64,000 nucleotides of DNA, taken from NCBI RefSeq assembly GCF_000513995.1, contig NZ_AZVB01000001.1, positions 1 to 64,000 of the forward strand, read 5' to 3'. This document shows, piece by piece, positions 53,663-63,097 of the stretch. Source of the stretch: Pseudoxanthomonas sp. J35 (lineage in GTDB: Bacteria; Pseudomonadota; Gammaproteobacteria; Xanthomonadales; Xanthomonadaceae). The position numbers and the translations under genes were made by a program. The notes below the pieces were generated by a model. The model searched no databases and was not told the DNA's origin. It worked only from the letters and a program-made list of their open reading frames with translations. Each line of letters opens with the position of its first letter. The first letter of the stretch is position 1.

Positions 53663-55174
53663 TCATTCGCCGCGCTCCAGGCGGGCGATCTCCTCGGCAC
53701 GGGCGGCCAGGATCAGGGCGGCGGCGCGAGTCTCGTCCAGGCCCTCGATGCCGAACTCGGCCACTTCGTCGGCGGCCAGGTCCGACAGGTCCTCGGCGGT
53801 GCGGACGCCATGGCTGGCCAGGGCGAAGGCAGTGTCCTCGTCCATGCCTTCCAGCGCCAGCAGGTCCTCGGCCGGGCCTTCGTCGCCCAGCCGCTCCTCG
53901 ACCGCCAAGGCCTCGTTGAGCAGGGCGTCGCGGGCGCGGGAGCGCAGTTCCTCGACGATGTCCTCGTCGAAGCCCTCCACCGCCAGCAGCTCGCCGACCG
54001 GCACGTAGGCGATTTCCTCGACCGTGCTGAAGCCCTCGGACACCAGGATGCTGGCGATTTCCTCGTCCACCTCCAGCTTGTCCATGAACAGCTGGCGGGC
54101 CACGGCCTGCTCGGCCTCGGACTTGGCCGCGACCTGGTCCTGGGTCATGACGTTGAGCTGCCAGCCGGTCAGGCGGCTGGCCAGGCGCACGTTCTGGCCG
54201 CCCTTGCCGATCGCCTGGGCCAGGCGGTCCTCGGCCACGGCCAGGTCCATCGAGTGCTTCTCTTCGTCGACGATGATCGCCTGCACCTCGGCCGGCGCCA
54301 TCGCGTTGATGACGAAGTTGGCCGGGTTCTCGTTCCACAGCACGATGTCCACGCGCTCGCCGTTGAGCTCGTTGGACACCGCCTGCACGCGCGAACCGCG
54401 CATGCCGATGCAGGCGCCGATCGGGTCGGTGCGGTTGTCGTGGGCCACGACGGCGATCTTGGCGCGGTCGCCCGGGTCGCGGGCGCAGGCCTTGATCTCG
54501 ACCAGGCCCTGGCCGACTTCCGGCACCTCGAGCTTGAACAGCTCGATCATGAATTCGGGGGCGGCACGGCTCATGAACAGCTGCGGGCCGCGGGGCTCGC
54601 TGCGGACCTCGTACAGGTAGCCGCGCACGCGGTCGCCGGTGCGCAGCACGTCGCGCGGGATGCCCTTGTCCTTCGGGATGAAGGCCTCGGCGTTGCCGCC
54701 CAGGTCCACGTAGACGTTGCCGCGCTCGACGCGCTTGACCACGCCGGTGACCAGCTCGCCGACGCGGTCCTTCCACGCGTCCACGACCTGCTGGCGCTCG
54801 GCCTCGCGCACGCGCTGGACGATCACCTGCTTGGCGGCCTGGGCGGCGATGCGGCCGAACTCGGGGTTCTCGATCTGCTCCTCGATCCAGTCGCCGACCT
54901 CGACGCCGTCGGCCTCCTCGATGGCGTCCATCAGGCGGATCTGGCGGTCGGGCGATTCCATGACCACGTCGTCGGCCACCACTTCCCAGCGGCGGAAGGT
55001 CTCGTAGCTGCCGTCCTTGCGGTCGATCGCGACGCGGGTGACGACGTCCTGGTCGACGTAGCGCTTCTTGGCGGCCGAAGCCAGCGCGGCTTCGAGCGCC
55101 TCGAAGATCACGTCACGCGGCACGCCCTTCTCGTTGGCGACCGCGTCCACTACCAGAAGAAGTTCCTTGCTCAT
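53663..55174 (-). CDS. nusA: Transcription termination/antitermination factor NusA
   Basis: This 503-residue protein has the N-terminal RNA-polymerase-binding domain, S1, two KH domains (IGMRGSRVQAV and AIGKGGQNVRLA), and two acidic C-terminal repeats as in E. coli. It modulates pausing, termination and antitermination. It lies 7 bases after rimP and 95 bases before infB. Confidence 0.97.
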   Translation of the reverse strand: MSKELLLVVDAVANEKGVPRDVIFEALEAALASAAKKRYVDQDVVTRVAIDRKDGSYETFRRWEVVADDVVMESPDRQIRLMDAIEEADGVEVGDWIEEQIENPEFGRIAAQAAKQVIVQRVREAERQQVVDAWKDRVGELVTGVVKRVERGNVYVDLGGNAEAFIPKDKGIPRDVLRTGDRVRGYLYEVRSEPRGPQLFMSRAAPEFMIELFKLEVPEVGQGLVEIKACARDPGDRAKIAVVAHDNRTDPIGACIGMRGSRVQAVSNELNGERVDIVLWNENPANFVINAMAPAEVQAIIVDEEKHSMDLAVAEDRLAQAIGKGGQNVRLASRLTGWQLNVMTQDQVAAKSEAEQAVARQLFMDKLEVDEEIASILVSEGFSTVEEIAYVPVGELLAVEGFDEDIVEELRSRARDALLNEALAVEERLGDEGPAEDLLALEGMDEDTAFALASHGVRTAEDLSDLAADEVAEFGIEGLDETRAAALILAARAEEIARLERGE

Positions 55175-55181
55175 CTCTTCG

Positions 55182-55781
55182 TTACTCCGCGTGCGGCTTG
55201 CCGGCCGCCGGCTTGTTGGAGGGGTGCTTGGGAGTCGTGCCGTTGCCGGGCTTCGGCGCGGGCTTGCCCTTGTTGGCGGGCGCGTACTTGTTCGGGGCCA
55301 GGCCCAGCGCGGCCCAGTCGGGGACCAGGCGCGCCTTGTCGATGTTGTCCGCGGCGACCGGGAATTCGGCGCCGTCGAGCTCGAACACCACGGTGCCGGC
55401 CTCGACCCGCAGGATCTGGCCCTGCAGGCGGCGGCGGCCTTCCTGCGGCAGCTTCAGCGCCACCTTGGCCTGTTCGCCGGCGAAGCGGGCGAACTGCGCG
55501 GCGGTGAACAGCGGCCGGTCCAGGCCCGGCGACGACACCTCGAGGGTGTAGTTGCCCGGGATCGGGTCGGCCACGTCCAGCTGCGCGGAAACCTCGCGGC
55601 TGACCGCCTCGCAGTCCTCGATGGTCACGGTGCGCGATTCCTCGCCGGCCGGGACGTCGATGTAAAGGCGCAGCGTGGCACCACCCGGCGCGGGCAGGTA
55701 TTCGATGCCCAGCAGCTCCAGGCCCAGCGACTCGACGGTCGGGCCCAGCAGCTCGGCGATTTCGCTGTGCTTCTCGCTCAT
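55182..55781 (-). CDS. rimP: Ribosome maturation factor RimP
   Basis: This 199-residue protein has the RimP N-terminal domain ([23 protein letters not shown]) and SPGLDRPL, both typical. It helps early 30S assembly around S12. Unlike most RimP (about 150) it ends in an extra Lys/Pro/Gly-rich, low-complexity tail of about 40 residues (from about residue 160), probably disordered and RNA-binding. ATG at 55781 is chosen. Confidence 0.94.
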   Translation of the reverse strand: MSEKHSEIAELLGPTVESLGLELLGIEYLPAPGGATLRLYIDVPAGEESRTVTIEDCEAVSREVSAQLDVADPIPGNYTLEVSSPGLDRPLFTAAQFARFAGEQAKVALKLPQEGRRRLQGQILRVEAGTVVFELDGAEFPVAADNIDKARLVPDWAALGLAPNKYAPANKGKPAPKPGNGTTPKHPSNKPAAGKPHAE

Positions 55782-55845
55782 TGCGGCGGGTACTCGAAAG
55801 CAGGAAACGGGAAGACGGGAATTTCCGGCCCCCGGAAACGACAAA

Positions 55846-55861
55846 GGGCCCGTTCGGGCCC
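55846..55861 (-). terminator. Hairpin between the initiator tRNA and rimP
   Basis: A GGGCCC/GGGCCC stem of 6 bp with a GTTC loop is followed on the minus strand by TTTGTCGTTT. It would allow tRNA-only transcripts while some polymerase reads on into rimP. Confidence 0.55.
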
Positions 55862-56002
55862 CGTGTCCGACGGGTGGCCCTCCCGGGCTTCCCGTCCAAT
55901 GATGCTGGAATCGGCGCAACGGCGGGAACATGCGCCGTTGCTGGCCCAGGCTTTGCGGTTGCGGATACCCCGGCGGAACCGGGACATCCGAACCACGAAA
56001 CG

Positions 56003-56079
56003 TGGTAGCGGGGGCAGGATTTGAACCTGCGACCTTCGGGTTATGAGCCCGACGAGCTGCCAGACTGCTCCACCCCGCA
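56003..56079 (-). tRNA. metY: Initiator tRNA-fMet (CAU)
   Basis: This 77-nt tRNA has an encoded CCA end. The anticodon loop is CUCAUAA, flanked by the three G-C pairs (UCGGG/CCCGA) that mark initiators. The 1-72 position is unpaired as initiators require, but as U-U where E. coli has C-A. D-stem GAGC/GCUC and T-stem GCAGG/CCUGC are perfect. Its place ahead of rimP-nusA-infB is the same as metY in E. coli. Confidence 0.97.
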
Positions 56080-56090
56080 GCAGAGGCGGA

Positions 56091-56119
56091 ATTATGGCGA
56101 TCGGCGCGGATCTTTGCAA
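56091..56119 (-). promoter_or_regulatory. Sigma-70 promoter of metY-rimP-nusA-infB
   Basis: On the minus strand TTGCAA (56119-56114) lies exactly 17 bases before CATAAT (56096-56091), with the start expected about 5 bases before the tRNA 5' end. This is one of the best promoter matches in the window. Confidence 0.75.
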
Positions 56120-56275
56120 GCCCTCGATGCAAATCCCGCTGAACGATATGCAGCGTATACCGCCGCCACGGAAAGCCTGCACCCGTTCCATGCGGTGCCG
56201 CGTGCTTCGCCCGTTGCACGCGACCGGCCGCACGGCGCCGCGCCCCCCTGCCCGCCGGGCGCCGCCCGAAGAAGA

Positions 56276-56300
56276 GAAGCCCCCGGCAAGCGGGGGCTTC
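56276..56300 (-). terminator. Terminator of the nuo operon
   Basis: A perfect 10-bp stem (GAAGCCCCCG with CGGGGGCTTC) with a 5-base loop lies 25 bases past the nuoN stop. On the minus strand it is followed by TCTTCTTC. Confidence 0.85.
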
Positions 56301-56325
56301 CATGCGACCGGTGGCCGGCGCGGCC

Positions 56326-57774
56326 TTACATGAAGGCCTGCTGGCACCACTCGAGCAGGCGGTTCAGGCCCAGCGGCAGGACCAGCAGGGCCAGCGAGTT
56401 GACGCCCAGCACGATGCCCAGCACGCGGTCGTTGTGCGCCGGCAGCGGGCCGCCGACCGGCTCGTCGAAGTACATGACCTTGATCACGCGCAGGTAGTAG
56501 AACGCGCCGATCACCGCGCAGACCACGCCCAGCAGGGCCAGCCACAGCATCCCGCCCTGCACCGCCGCGGCCAGCACCGCCAGCTTGGTCCAGAAGCCCA
56601 GGAACGGCGGCACGCCGGCCAGCGAGGCCATGATGCACAGCACCAGGCCAGCCATCCACGGGTTGCGCGCGTTCAGGCCCTTGAAGTCGTCGATGTTCTC
56701 GGCCTCGAAGCCCTGGCGCGACAGCGCGATGATCGCGCCGAAGGCCGCGGTCGACATCAGTGCGTAGGCGATGGCGTAGAACAGCGCCGCCGCGTAGCCG
56801 CGCTCGTCGCCGCCGGCCAGGCCCATCAGCAGGAAGCCGATGTGCGAGACGGTCGAGTACGCCAGCATGCGCTTGATGTTCGACTGGGCGACCGCCATCA
56901 GGTTGCCGATCACCAGCGACACCGCGGCCAGGCCGGCCAGCAGCCACTTCCACTCCTCGGCCAGCGGACCCACGCCCACCTCGAGCAGGCGCCAGGCCAT
57001 GCCGAAGGCGGCCAGTTTGGGCGCGGAGCTGACGAACAGCGCGATCGGCGCGGTGGCGCCCTGGTACACGTCCGGCAGCCACATGTGGAACGGCGCGGCG
57101 CCGAGCTTGAAGGCCACGCCGGCGACCATGAACACGGTGCCGGTCAGCAGCAGGGTGCGCTCGTGGGTGGTGGCGATGGCGGCGTTTATGCCGTCCAGCT
57201 GCAGGGTACCGGTGGCGCCGTAGACCAGCGACATGCCGTACAGCAGCAGGCCCGAAGCCAGCGAGCCGAGCACGATGTACTTCATCGCCGCCTCGGTGGC
57301 GCGGCCGTTGTCGCGGTCCAGCGCGACCAGCGCGTACGAGCTCAGCGCCAGCAGCTCCAGCCCCAGGTAGACCATGACCAGGCTGCCGGCCGAGACCAGC
57401 ATCATCATGCCGGCGGTGGCGAACAGCACCAGCACCGGTACCTCGCCCTGGAACAGGTTGCGCTCGCGCAGGTAGCTCCAGCCGTAGACCAGGGTCAGGC
57501 CGCTCATCAGCACGATCGCCATCTTCATGACGTCGGCGGCGGCGTCGCGGACGAACATGCCGTTCATCACCGTGCCCTGCCCGCCCGTGCCGGTGGCCAG
57601 CATCGCCAGCACCACGGCCAGCAGCAGCACCGACAGGAAGTGGGTGAAGACCTTGTGCCGGGCGGAGATGAAGAGATCGACGATCAGCAGGGCGAAGGCG
57701 CCACCGATCAGCACCAGCTCCGGCAGCAGCGGCAGCAGTTCGGCGGCGGACGGCATCGCGAGGGACGTGGTCAT
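56326..57774 (-). CDS. nuoN: NADH-quinone oxidoreductase subunit N
   Basis: This 482-residue antiporter-like membrane subunit of complex I has about 14 helices. It keeps the proton-path glutamate ([17 protein letters not shown]) and lysine ([18 protein letters not shown]). It pumps protons when quinone is reduced. It is the last gene of the nuo operon, 13 bases after nuoM. Confidence 0.96.
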   Translation of the reverse strand: MTTSLAMPSAAELLPLLPELVLIGGAFALLIVDLFISARHKVFTHFLSVLLLAVVLAMLATGTGGQGTVMNGMFVRDAAADVMKMAIVLMSGLTLVYGWSYLRERNLFQGEVPVLVLFATAGMMMLVSAGSLVMVYLGLELLALSSYALVALDRDNGRATEAAMKYIVLGSLASGLLLYGMSLVYGATGTLQLDGINAAIATTHERTLLLTGTVFMVAGVAFKLGAAPFHMWLPDVYQGATAPIALFVSSAPKLAAFGMAWRLLEVGVGPLAEEWKWLLAGLAAVSLVIGNLMAVAQSNIKRMLAYSTVSHIGFLLMGLAGGDERGYAAALFYAIAYALMSTAAFGAIIALSRQGFEAENIDDFKGLNARNPWMAGLVLCIMASLAGVPPFLGFWTKLAVLAAAVQGGMLWLALLGVVCAVIGAFYYLRVIKVMYFDEPVGGPLPAHNDRVLGIVLGVNSLALLVLPLGLNRLLEWCQQAFM

Positions 57775-57787
57775 CTTCGGTAGATCC

Positions 57788-59299
57788 TTACAGCTTGCTG
57801 GTGGCGATCTGGGTCGCCAGTTGCGCGATCGACGGTTCCATCAGGTCGGTCAGCGGCTTGGGCCAGACGCCGAGCAGCAGGACGCCGGCGGCGAACACGC
57901 CCAGCACCAGCGCCTCGCGCCCGTTGATGTCCTTCATCTCCGCGACGTGGGCGTTGCCGACCTCGCCGAAGAAGATGCGCTTGTAGAGCCACAGCGTGTA
58001 CGCCGCGGTGATCACCAGGGTGGTCGCCGCCAGGGCCGCGATCACCGGGTGCTTCTGGAAGCTGGCCAGGATGACCATGAACTCGCCGACGAAGCCGCTG
58101 GTGCCCGGCAGGCCCGAGTTGGCCATGAAGAACAGCATCGCGAACGCGGCGAACCGCGGCATCACGTTGGCCACGCCGCCGTAGTCGGAGATGCGGCGGG
58201 TGTGCATGCGGTCGTACAGCACGCCGATGCAGGAGAACATCGCGCCGGAGACGAAACCGTGCGAGACCATCTGCACCATCGCGCCCTGCAGGCCCAGGCG
58301 CGCGGCGTCGATCGAGCCGAAGTCGCGGACCAGGGTGAACACGATGAAGGTGCCCAGGGTGACGAAGCCCATGTGCGCGACCGAGGAGTACGCGACCAGC
58401 TTCTTCATGTCGTCCTGGACCAGGGCGACCAGGCCGACGTAGATCACCGCGACCAGCGACAGCGCGATCACCAGCCACGCCCATTCCTGGCCGGCGTCCG
58501 GGGTGATCGGCAGGTTGAAGCGCAGGAAGCCGTAGCCGCCGATCTTCAGCGCGATCGCCGCCAGGATCACCGAACCGGCGGTCGGCGCCTCGACGTGCGC
58601 GTCCGGCAGCCAGGTGTGCACCGGGAACATCGGCACCTTGACCGCGAAGGCGACCAGGAAGGCGAAGAAGATCCAGGTCTGCTCCCTGGCGGTCAGCGGC
58701 AGCGCGTACAGGTCGGCCAGCTGGAAGCTGCCGCCCTTCAGGTACAGGTAGACCAGCGCCACCAGCATCAGCACCGAGCCGAGGAAGGTGTACAGGAAGA
58801 ACTTCATCGCGGCATAGATGCGCCGCGGGCCGCCCCAGACGCCGATGATCAGGAACATCGGGATCAGCATGGCCTCGAAGAACACGTAGAACAGGATCGC
58901 GTCGGTGGCGGCGAAGATGCCGACCGTCACGCCCTGCAGGATCAGGAACGAGGCCACGTACTGGTGCACGCGCTTGTTGACCACGCCCCAGGCGCCGGCC
59001 AGGGCCAGCACGCCGACCAGGGTGGTCAGCAGGATCAGCGCGATCGCGATGCCATCCACGCCCAGGTTGTAATGGATGCCCCAGGCCGGGATCCAGGCGT
59101 GCTGCTCGACGAACTGCATGCCCGGGTTGGAGTAGTCGAACCCGGTCAGCAGGCGCAGGCTCCACAGGAAGGTGGCCACGGCCACCGCCATCGAAAGCCA
59201 GCGCGCCGCCGCCGCCCGGGCGCTGCCCAGGGCGAGGATCAGCGCGCCGCCGATAACCGGCAGCCAGATCAGGACACTCAGCAGGTGCGTGTTTGCCAC
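57788..59299 (-). CDS. nuoM: NADH-quinone oxidoreductase subunit M
   Basis: This 503-residue Mrp-type membrane subunit of complex I has about 14 helices. The key lysine is in VKVPMFPVHTWLPDAHVEAP and the glutamate is in YVFFEAMLIPMFLIIGVWGG. It is one of three proton-pumping paralogues (L, M and N). It lies 19 bases after nuoL. Confidence 0.96.
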   Translation of the reverse strand: MANTHLLSVLIWLPVIGGALILALGSARAAAARWLSMAVAVATFLWSLRLLTGFDYSNPGMQFVEQHAWIPAWGIHYNLGVDGIAIALILLTTLVGVLALAGAWGVVNKRVHQYVASFLILQGVTVGIFAATDAILFYVFFEAMLIPMFLIIGVWGGPRRIYAAMKFFLYTFLGSVLMLVALVYLYLKGGSFQLADLYALPLTAREQTWIFFAFLVAFAVKVPMFPVHTWLPDAHVEAPTAGSVILAAIALKIGGYGFLRFNLPITPDAGQEWAWLVIALSLVAVIYVGLVALVQDDMKKLVAYSSVAHMGFVTLGTFIVFTLVRDFGSIDAARLGLQGAMVQMVSHGFVSGAMFSCIGVLYDRMHTRRISDYGGVANVMPRFAAFAMLFFMANSGLPGTSGFVGEFMVILASFQKHPVIAALAATTLVITAAYTLWLYKRIFFGEVGNAHVAEMKDINGREALVLGVFAAGVLLLGVWPKPLTDLMEPSIAQLATQIATSKL

Positions 59300-59318
59300 G
59301 TCTCGTTCTTCCGTACGG

Positions 59319-61424
59319 TCAGCGCCAGAACCGGATGATGACGGCCAGAAGTGCGATCAGGCCGATGATCATCGCGAAGGCGTAGTGGTAGAGGTAACCG
59401 GATTGCGTGCGCCGCAGCAGGGCCGCGCCCAGGTCGACCAGGCGGGCGCTGCCGTTGACGACGACGCCGTCGATCAGGTTGGTGTCGATCCAGCGCGAGA
59501 TGCGGCCGAGGATCACGCCACCGCCGGCGAAGCCCTTGATCCACAGGTGGTCGAAGCCGAACTTCTCCTCCAGCACGCGCACCACCGGGCGGAAGATGCG
59601 ACGGGCCGAGGCGGCCAGCTCGGGCTTCCACAGGTAGAGGGCGGCGGCCAGCAGGAAGCCGGCGACGGTGAGCCAGAACGCCGGCATGGTCATGCCATGC
59701 ATCGCATACTCGACCGGGCCGTGCCAGAACTCGGCGCCGACCTGGGCGATGGTGTCGCGCGCCGGGTCCGCGAAGTCGATCGCGCCGGTGAAGAAGGTGA
59801 CCTGCTGCCCCGGCACGAAGGCCTCCAGGTGGTGGCCCTTCCAGTCGGTCCCGAACAGCATCGGGCCGGCGGTGAAGAAGCCGATCAGCACCGACGGGAT
59901 CGCCAGCAGGACCAGCGGCACGGTCACCACCCACGGCGACTCGTGCGGCTCGTGGGTCCCGTGGTGGCCATGGTCGTCGCCATGCGCGTGGTCGCCGTGC
60001 GCGGCGTCGTGGCCGTGGCCATGGCCGGCATGGGCGTCGCGGAAGCGCTCCTTGCCGTGGAACGTCATGAACAGCAGGCGGAAGCTGTAGAAGCTGGTCA
60101 CGATCACGCCGCCGAGCACCGCCCAGTACGCGTAGGTCGCGATCCAGTGGTGGCTGTGGTGGGCGTTGTGCGCGGCCGCCTCGATGATGGTGTCCTTCGA
60201 GTAGAAGCCCGAGAAGAACGGGGTGCCGACCAGGGCCAGGGTGCCGATGACGCTGGTCCAGTAGGTGACCGGCATGTACTTGCGCAGGCCGCCCATCTTG
60301 CGCATGTCCTGCTCGTGGTGCATGCCGATGATCACCGAGCCGGCGGCCAGGAACAGCAGCGCCTTGAAGAAGGCGTGGGTCATCAGGTGGTAGACCGCGC
60401 CGGAGTAGGCCGAGACGCCCAGCGCCACGGTCATGTAGCCCAGCTGCGACAGGGTCGAGTACGCGACCACGCGCTTGATGTCGTTCTGCACGATGCCGAT
60501 CAGGCCCATGAAGAACGCGGTGGTGGCGCCGATGAACAGCACGAAGTTCAGCGCGGTCTCCGACAGCTCGAACAGCGGCGACATGCGCGCGACCATGAAG
60601 ATGCCGGCGGTCACCATCGTCGCGGCGTGGATCAGCGCCGAGATCGGGGTCGGGCCTTCCATCGAGTCGGGCAGCCACACGTGCAGCGGGACCTGCGCCG
60701 ACTTGCCCATCGCGCCGATGAACAGGCAGATGCAGATGATGGTGGCGATCTGCCAGGAATGGCCGGCGAAGATCTGCACTTCCTGGCCCTGCAGCAGCGG
60801 GGCGTTTGCGAACACGGTGGCGTAGTCCAGGGTGCCGAACCACAGCAGCACGCCGGCGATGCCCAGCAGGAAGCCGAAGTCGCCCACGCGGTTGACCAGG
60901 AACGCCTTCATGTTGGCGAACACCGCGCTCGGCCGCTTGAACCAGAAGCCGATCAGCAGGTACGAAACCAGGCCCACCGCTTCCCAGCCGAAGAACAGCT
61001 GCAGGAAGTTGTTGCTCATGACCAGCATGAGCATCGAGAAGGTGAACAGCGAGATGTAGCTGAAGAAGCGCTGGTAGCCCGGGTCGTCGGCCATGTAGCC
61101 GATGCTGTAGACGTGGACCAGCAGCGAGACGAAGGTGACGACCACCATCATCATCGCGGTCAGGCGGTCGACCATGAAGCCGACGTGGGCCGCGTAGTTG
61201 CCCACCTCGAAGAAGGTGTAGACGTTCTGGTTGAACGGAGAGGCGCCGCCGGCGACCAGCTGGTACAGCACGTTGACCGACAGCGCGCAGCTGACCGCCA
61301 CGCCGAGGATGGTGGCGTACTGCGCGCCCTTGCGGCCGACCTGGCGCCCGAACAGACCCGCGATGATGCTGCCCAGCAGGGGTGCCAGGACGATCAGCAG
61401 CAGGTGGGTTTTGGAGATGATCAT
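59319..61424 (-). CDS. nuoL: NADH-quinone oxidoreductase subunit L
   Basis: This 701-residue distal antiporter-like subunit keeps GKSAQVPLHVWLPDSMEGPTP with its lysine. A long C-terminal lateral helix braces subunits M and N. A His-rich cytosolic or periplasmic loop (GHGHGHDAAHGDHAHGDDHG, about residues 460-480) is unusual and may bind metal. The gene is preceded by 229 bases without a gene, an unusual gap inside this otherwise tight operon. Confidence 0.95.
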   Translation of the reverse strand: MIISKTHLLLIVLAPLLGSIIAGLFGRQVGRKGAQYATILGVAVSCALSVNVLYQLVAGGASPFNQNVYTFFEVGNYAAHVGFMVDRLTAMMMVVVTFVSLLVHVYSIGYMADDPGYQRFFSYISLFTFSMLMLVMSNNFLQLFFGWEAVGLVSYLLIGFWFKRPSAVFANMKAFLVNRVGDFGFLLGIAGVLLWFGTLDYATVFANAPLLQGQEVQIFAGHSWQIATIICICLFIGAMGKSAQVPLHVWLPDSMEGPTPISALIHAATMVTAGIFMVARMSPLFELSETALNFVLFIGATTAFFMGLIGIVQNDIKRVVAYSTLSQLGYMTVALGVSAYSGAVYHLMTHAFFKALLFLAAGSVIIGMHHEQDMRKMGGLRKYMPVTYWTSVIGTLALVGTPFFSGFYSKDTIIEAAAHNAHHSHHWIATYAYWAVLGGVIVTSFYSFRLLFMTFHGKERFRDAHAGHGHGHDAAHGDHAHGDDHGHHGTHEPHESPWVVTVPLVLLAIPSVLIGFFTAGPMLFGTDWKGHHLEAFVPGQQVTFFTGAIDFADPARDTIAQVGAEFWHGPVEYAMHGMTMPAFWLTVAGFLLAAALYLWKPELAASARRIFRPVVRVLEEKFGFDHLWIKGFAGGGVILGRISRWIDTNLIDGVVVNGSARLVDLGAALLRRTQSGYLYHYAFAMIIGLIALLAVIIRFWR

Positions 61425-61653
61425 GGTTGCCGTCTAGTTCCAGTTCGTGCCGTGGAGCCGGCGGTCCCGCCACCGGCCGCGCATGCCGCCACTTCCAAGT
61501 TGCTCCCGGCCGGGCCGGGTGGCATCGCCGCGGCCGTGCCGGTGGTGGTGCCATCGATTGTCGCCGCGCCGTCGCCGGCGCCCTTACCTTCGCCCCCCTG
61601 CCCCGGGGCCGGCCTGGGGGCCGGCATCGGTTGGCGGGGCGCGCCCTCGGGCA

Positions 61654-61959
61654 TCAGCCCTTGAGCGAATCCAGCTCGCCGACGTTGATCGTGCCGCGGC
61701 TGCGGAACAGCGCGACCAGGATCGCCAGGCCGATGGCCGCCTCCGCGGCCGCCACCGTCAGGATGAAGAACACGAAGATCTGGCCGGCCGCATCGCCCAG
61801 TTCGCGCGAGAACGCGATGAAGTTGATGTTGACCGACAGCAGCATCAGTTCGATCGACATCAGCAGGACGATGACGTTCTTCCGGTTGAGGAAGATGCCG
61901 GCCATGCTGATGCAGAACAGCACCGCGCCGAGCGCGAGCAGATGACCGAGGGCAATCAT
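61654..61959 (-). CDS. nuoK: NADH-quinone oxidoreductase subunit K
   Basis: This 101-residue, three-helix membrane subunit is of MrpC type. The conserved glutamates are in [16 protein letters not shown] and AEAAIGLAI. It completes the proton channel between subunits J and N. Its start overlaps the nuoJ stop by 4 bases. Confidence 0.96.
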   Translation of the reverse strand: MIALGHLLALGAVLFCISMAGIFLNRKNVIVLLMSIELMLLSVNINFIAFSRELGDAAGQIFVFFILTVAAAEAAIGLAILVALFRSRGTINVGELDSLKG

Positions 61960-62597
61960 GCCTGGCCCTCCCCTTCAGCCTGGGCAACGGGCGCCGGCTT
62001 CTCCGCCGGCATGCTCACCATCCGCAGGCGGTCGCCGGCCTTGACCCGCGACTGCTCGGAGGCATTCTGGGTCTTGATGCCGGTGCGCTTGCGCAGGGTC
62101 AGCATCACCGCCGCGATCACCGCCACGGTCAGGATCACCGCGGCGAACTCGAACGGCAGGATGAAGCCGGTGAACAGGTGCTCTGCCAGCCACTTCGTGT
62201 TGGACGCGTCGGCGGCCGCGGCGGCGGCGTTGTCGGGGAACGGCGCGGCGGTGCGGCCCTTCACCCCGATCAGCACCAGGATCTGCACCAGCATCGCCAC
62301 CGCGACCACCACGCCGACGGGCAGGAACTTCACCCAGCCCTCGCGCAGCGCGGCCACGTCGATGTCAAGCATCATCACCACGAACAGGAACAGCACCATC
62401 ACCGCGCCCACGTACACCAGGACCAGGGCCACGCCGAGGAACTCGGCGCCGACCAGCAGCCAGGTGCAGGCCACGGAGAAGAAGGTCAGGATCAGGCACA
62501 GCACGGCGTTGACCGGGTTGCGCACGCTGATCACTGCGCCGGCCGAGGCGACGGCCACGGCGGCGAAGGCGTAGAAGGCGATCTTGATCCAGTCCAT
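61956..62597 (-). CDS. nuoJ: NADH-quinone oxidoreductase subunit J
   Basis: This 213-residue, five-helix membrane subunit has the conserved [20 protein letters not shown] helix, which carries the pi-bulge important for coupling. A charged tail of about 40 residues extends past the last helix. It lies 7 bases after nuoI. Confidence 0.95.
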   Translation of the reverse strand: MDWIKIAFYAFAAVAVASAGAVISVRNPVNAVLCLILTFFSVACTWLLVGAEFLGVALVLVYVGAVMVLFLFVVMMLDIDVAALREGWVKFLPVGVVVAVAMLVQILVLIGVKGRTAAPFPDNAAAAAADASNTKWLAEHLFTGFILPFEFAAVILTVAVIAAVMLTLRKRTGIKTQNASEQSRVKAGDRLRMVSMPAEKPAPVAQAEGEGQA

Positions 62598-62604
62598 CTC
62601 GGCC

Positions 62605-63093
62605 TCAGCGGTAGGCGGCGTCGGCGGCGCGGCGCTCGGCGATCTCCGCCTCGAGGCGGTCGCCGATGGCCAGCAGCTGCGGCTTGGTGACGATGTTCTC
62701 GCCGCGCTTCTCGAAGTGGTACTCCAGCACGTGTGTCTCCACGATCGAATCCACCGGGCAGCTCTCCTCGCAGAAGCCGCAGTAAATGCACTTGAACAGG
62801 TCGATGTCGTAGCGCGTGGTGCGGCGGGTGCCGTCCTCGCGACGGGTCGAGTCGATGGTGATCGCCAGCGCCGGGCACACGGCCTCGCACAGCTTGCAGG
62901 CGATGCAGCGCTCCTCGCCGTTGGGGTAGCGGCGCAGCGCGTGCAGGCCGCGGAAGCGCGGCGACTGCGGGAACTTCTCCATCGGGTACATCAGCGTGTA
63001 CTTGGGACGGAACAGGTACCGCAGGGTCAGCCCCAGCCCCTGGATCAGCTCCAGCAGCATCAGGCTCTTGAAGTAGTGGACGACTTTGTTCAT
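62605..63093 (-). CDS. nuoI: NADH-quinone oxidoreductase subunit I
   Basis: This 162-residue ferredoxin-like subunit has two [4Fe-4S] motifs ([12 protein letters not shown] and [12 protein letters not shown]) that form clusters N6a and N6b leading to N2. An N-terminal amphipathic helix docks to the membrane. ATG at 63093 is chosen; an in-frame start ten codons earlier would overlap nuoH. Confidence 0.96.
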   Translation of the reverse strand: MNKVVHYFKSLMLLELIQGLGLTLRYLFRPKYTLMYPMEKFPQSPRFRGLHALRRYPNGEERCIACKLCEAVCPALAITIDSTRREDGTRRTTRYDIDLFKCIYCGFCEESCPVDSIVETHVLEYHFEKRGENIVTKPQLLAIGDRLEAEIAERRAADAAYR

Positions 63094-63097
63094 CGGA

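Noticed and set aside
61421-61900. Small Pro/Ala/Gly-rich frame in the nuoK-nuoL gap
   Set aside because: It is low-complexity, overlaps nuoK antiparallel codon patterns, and has no family likeness or ribosome site.
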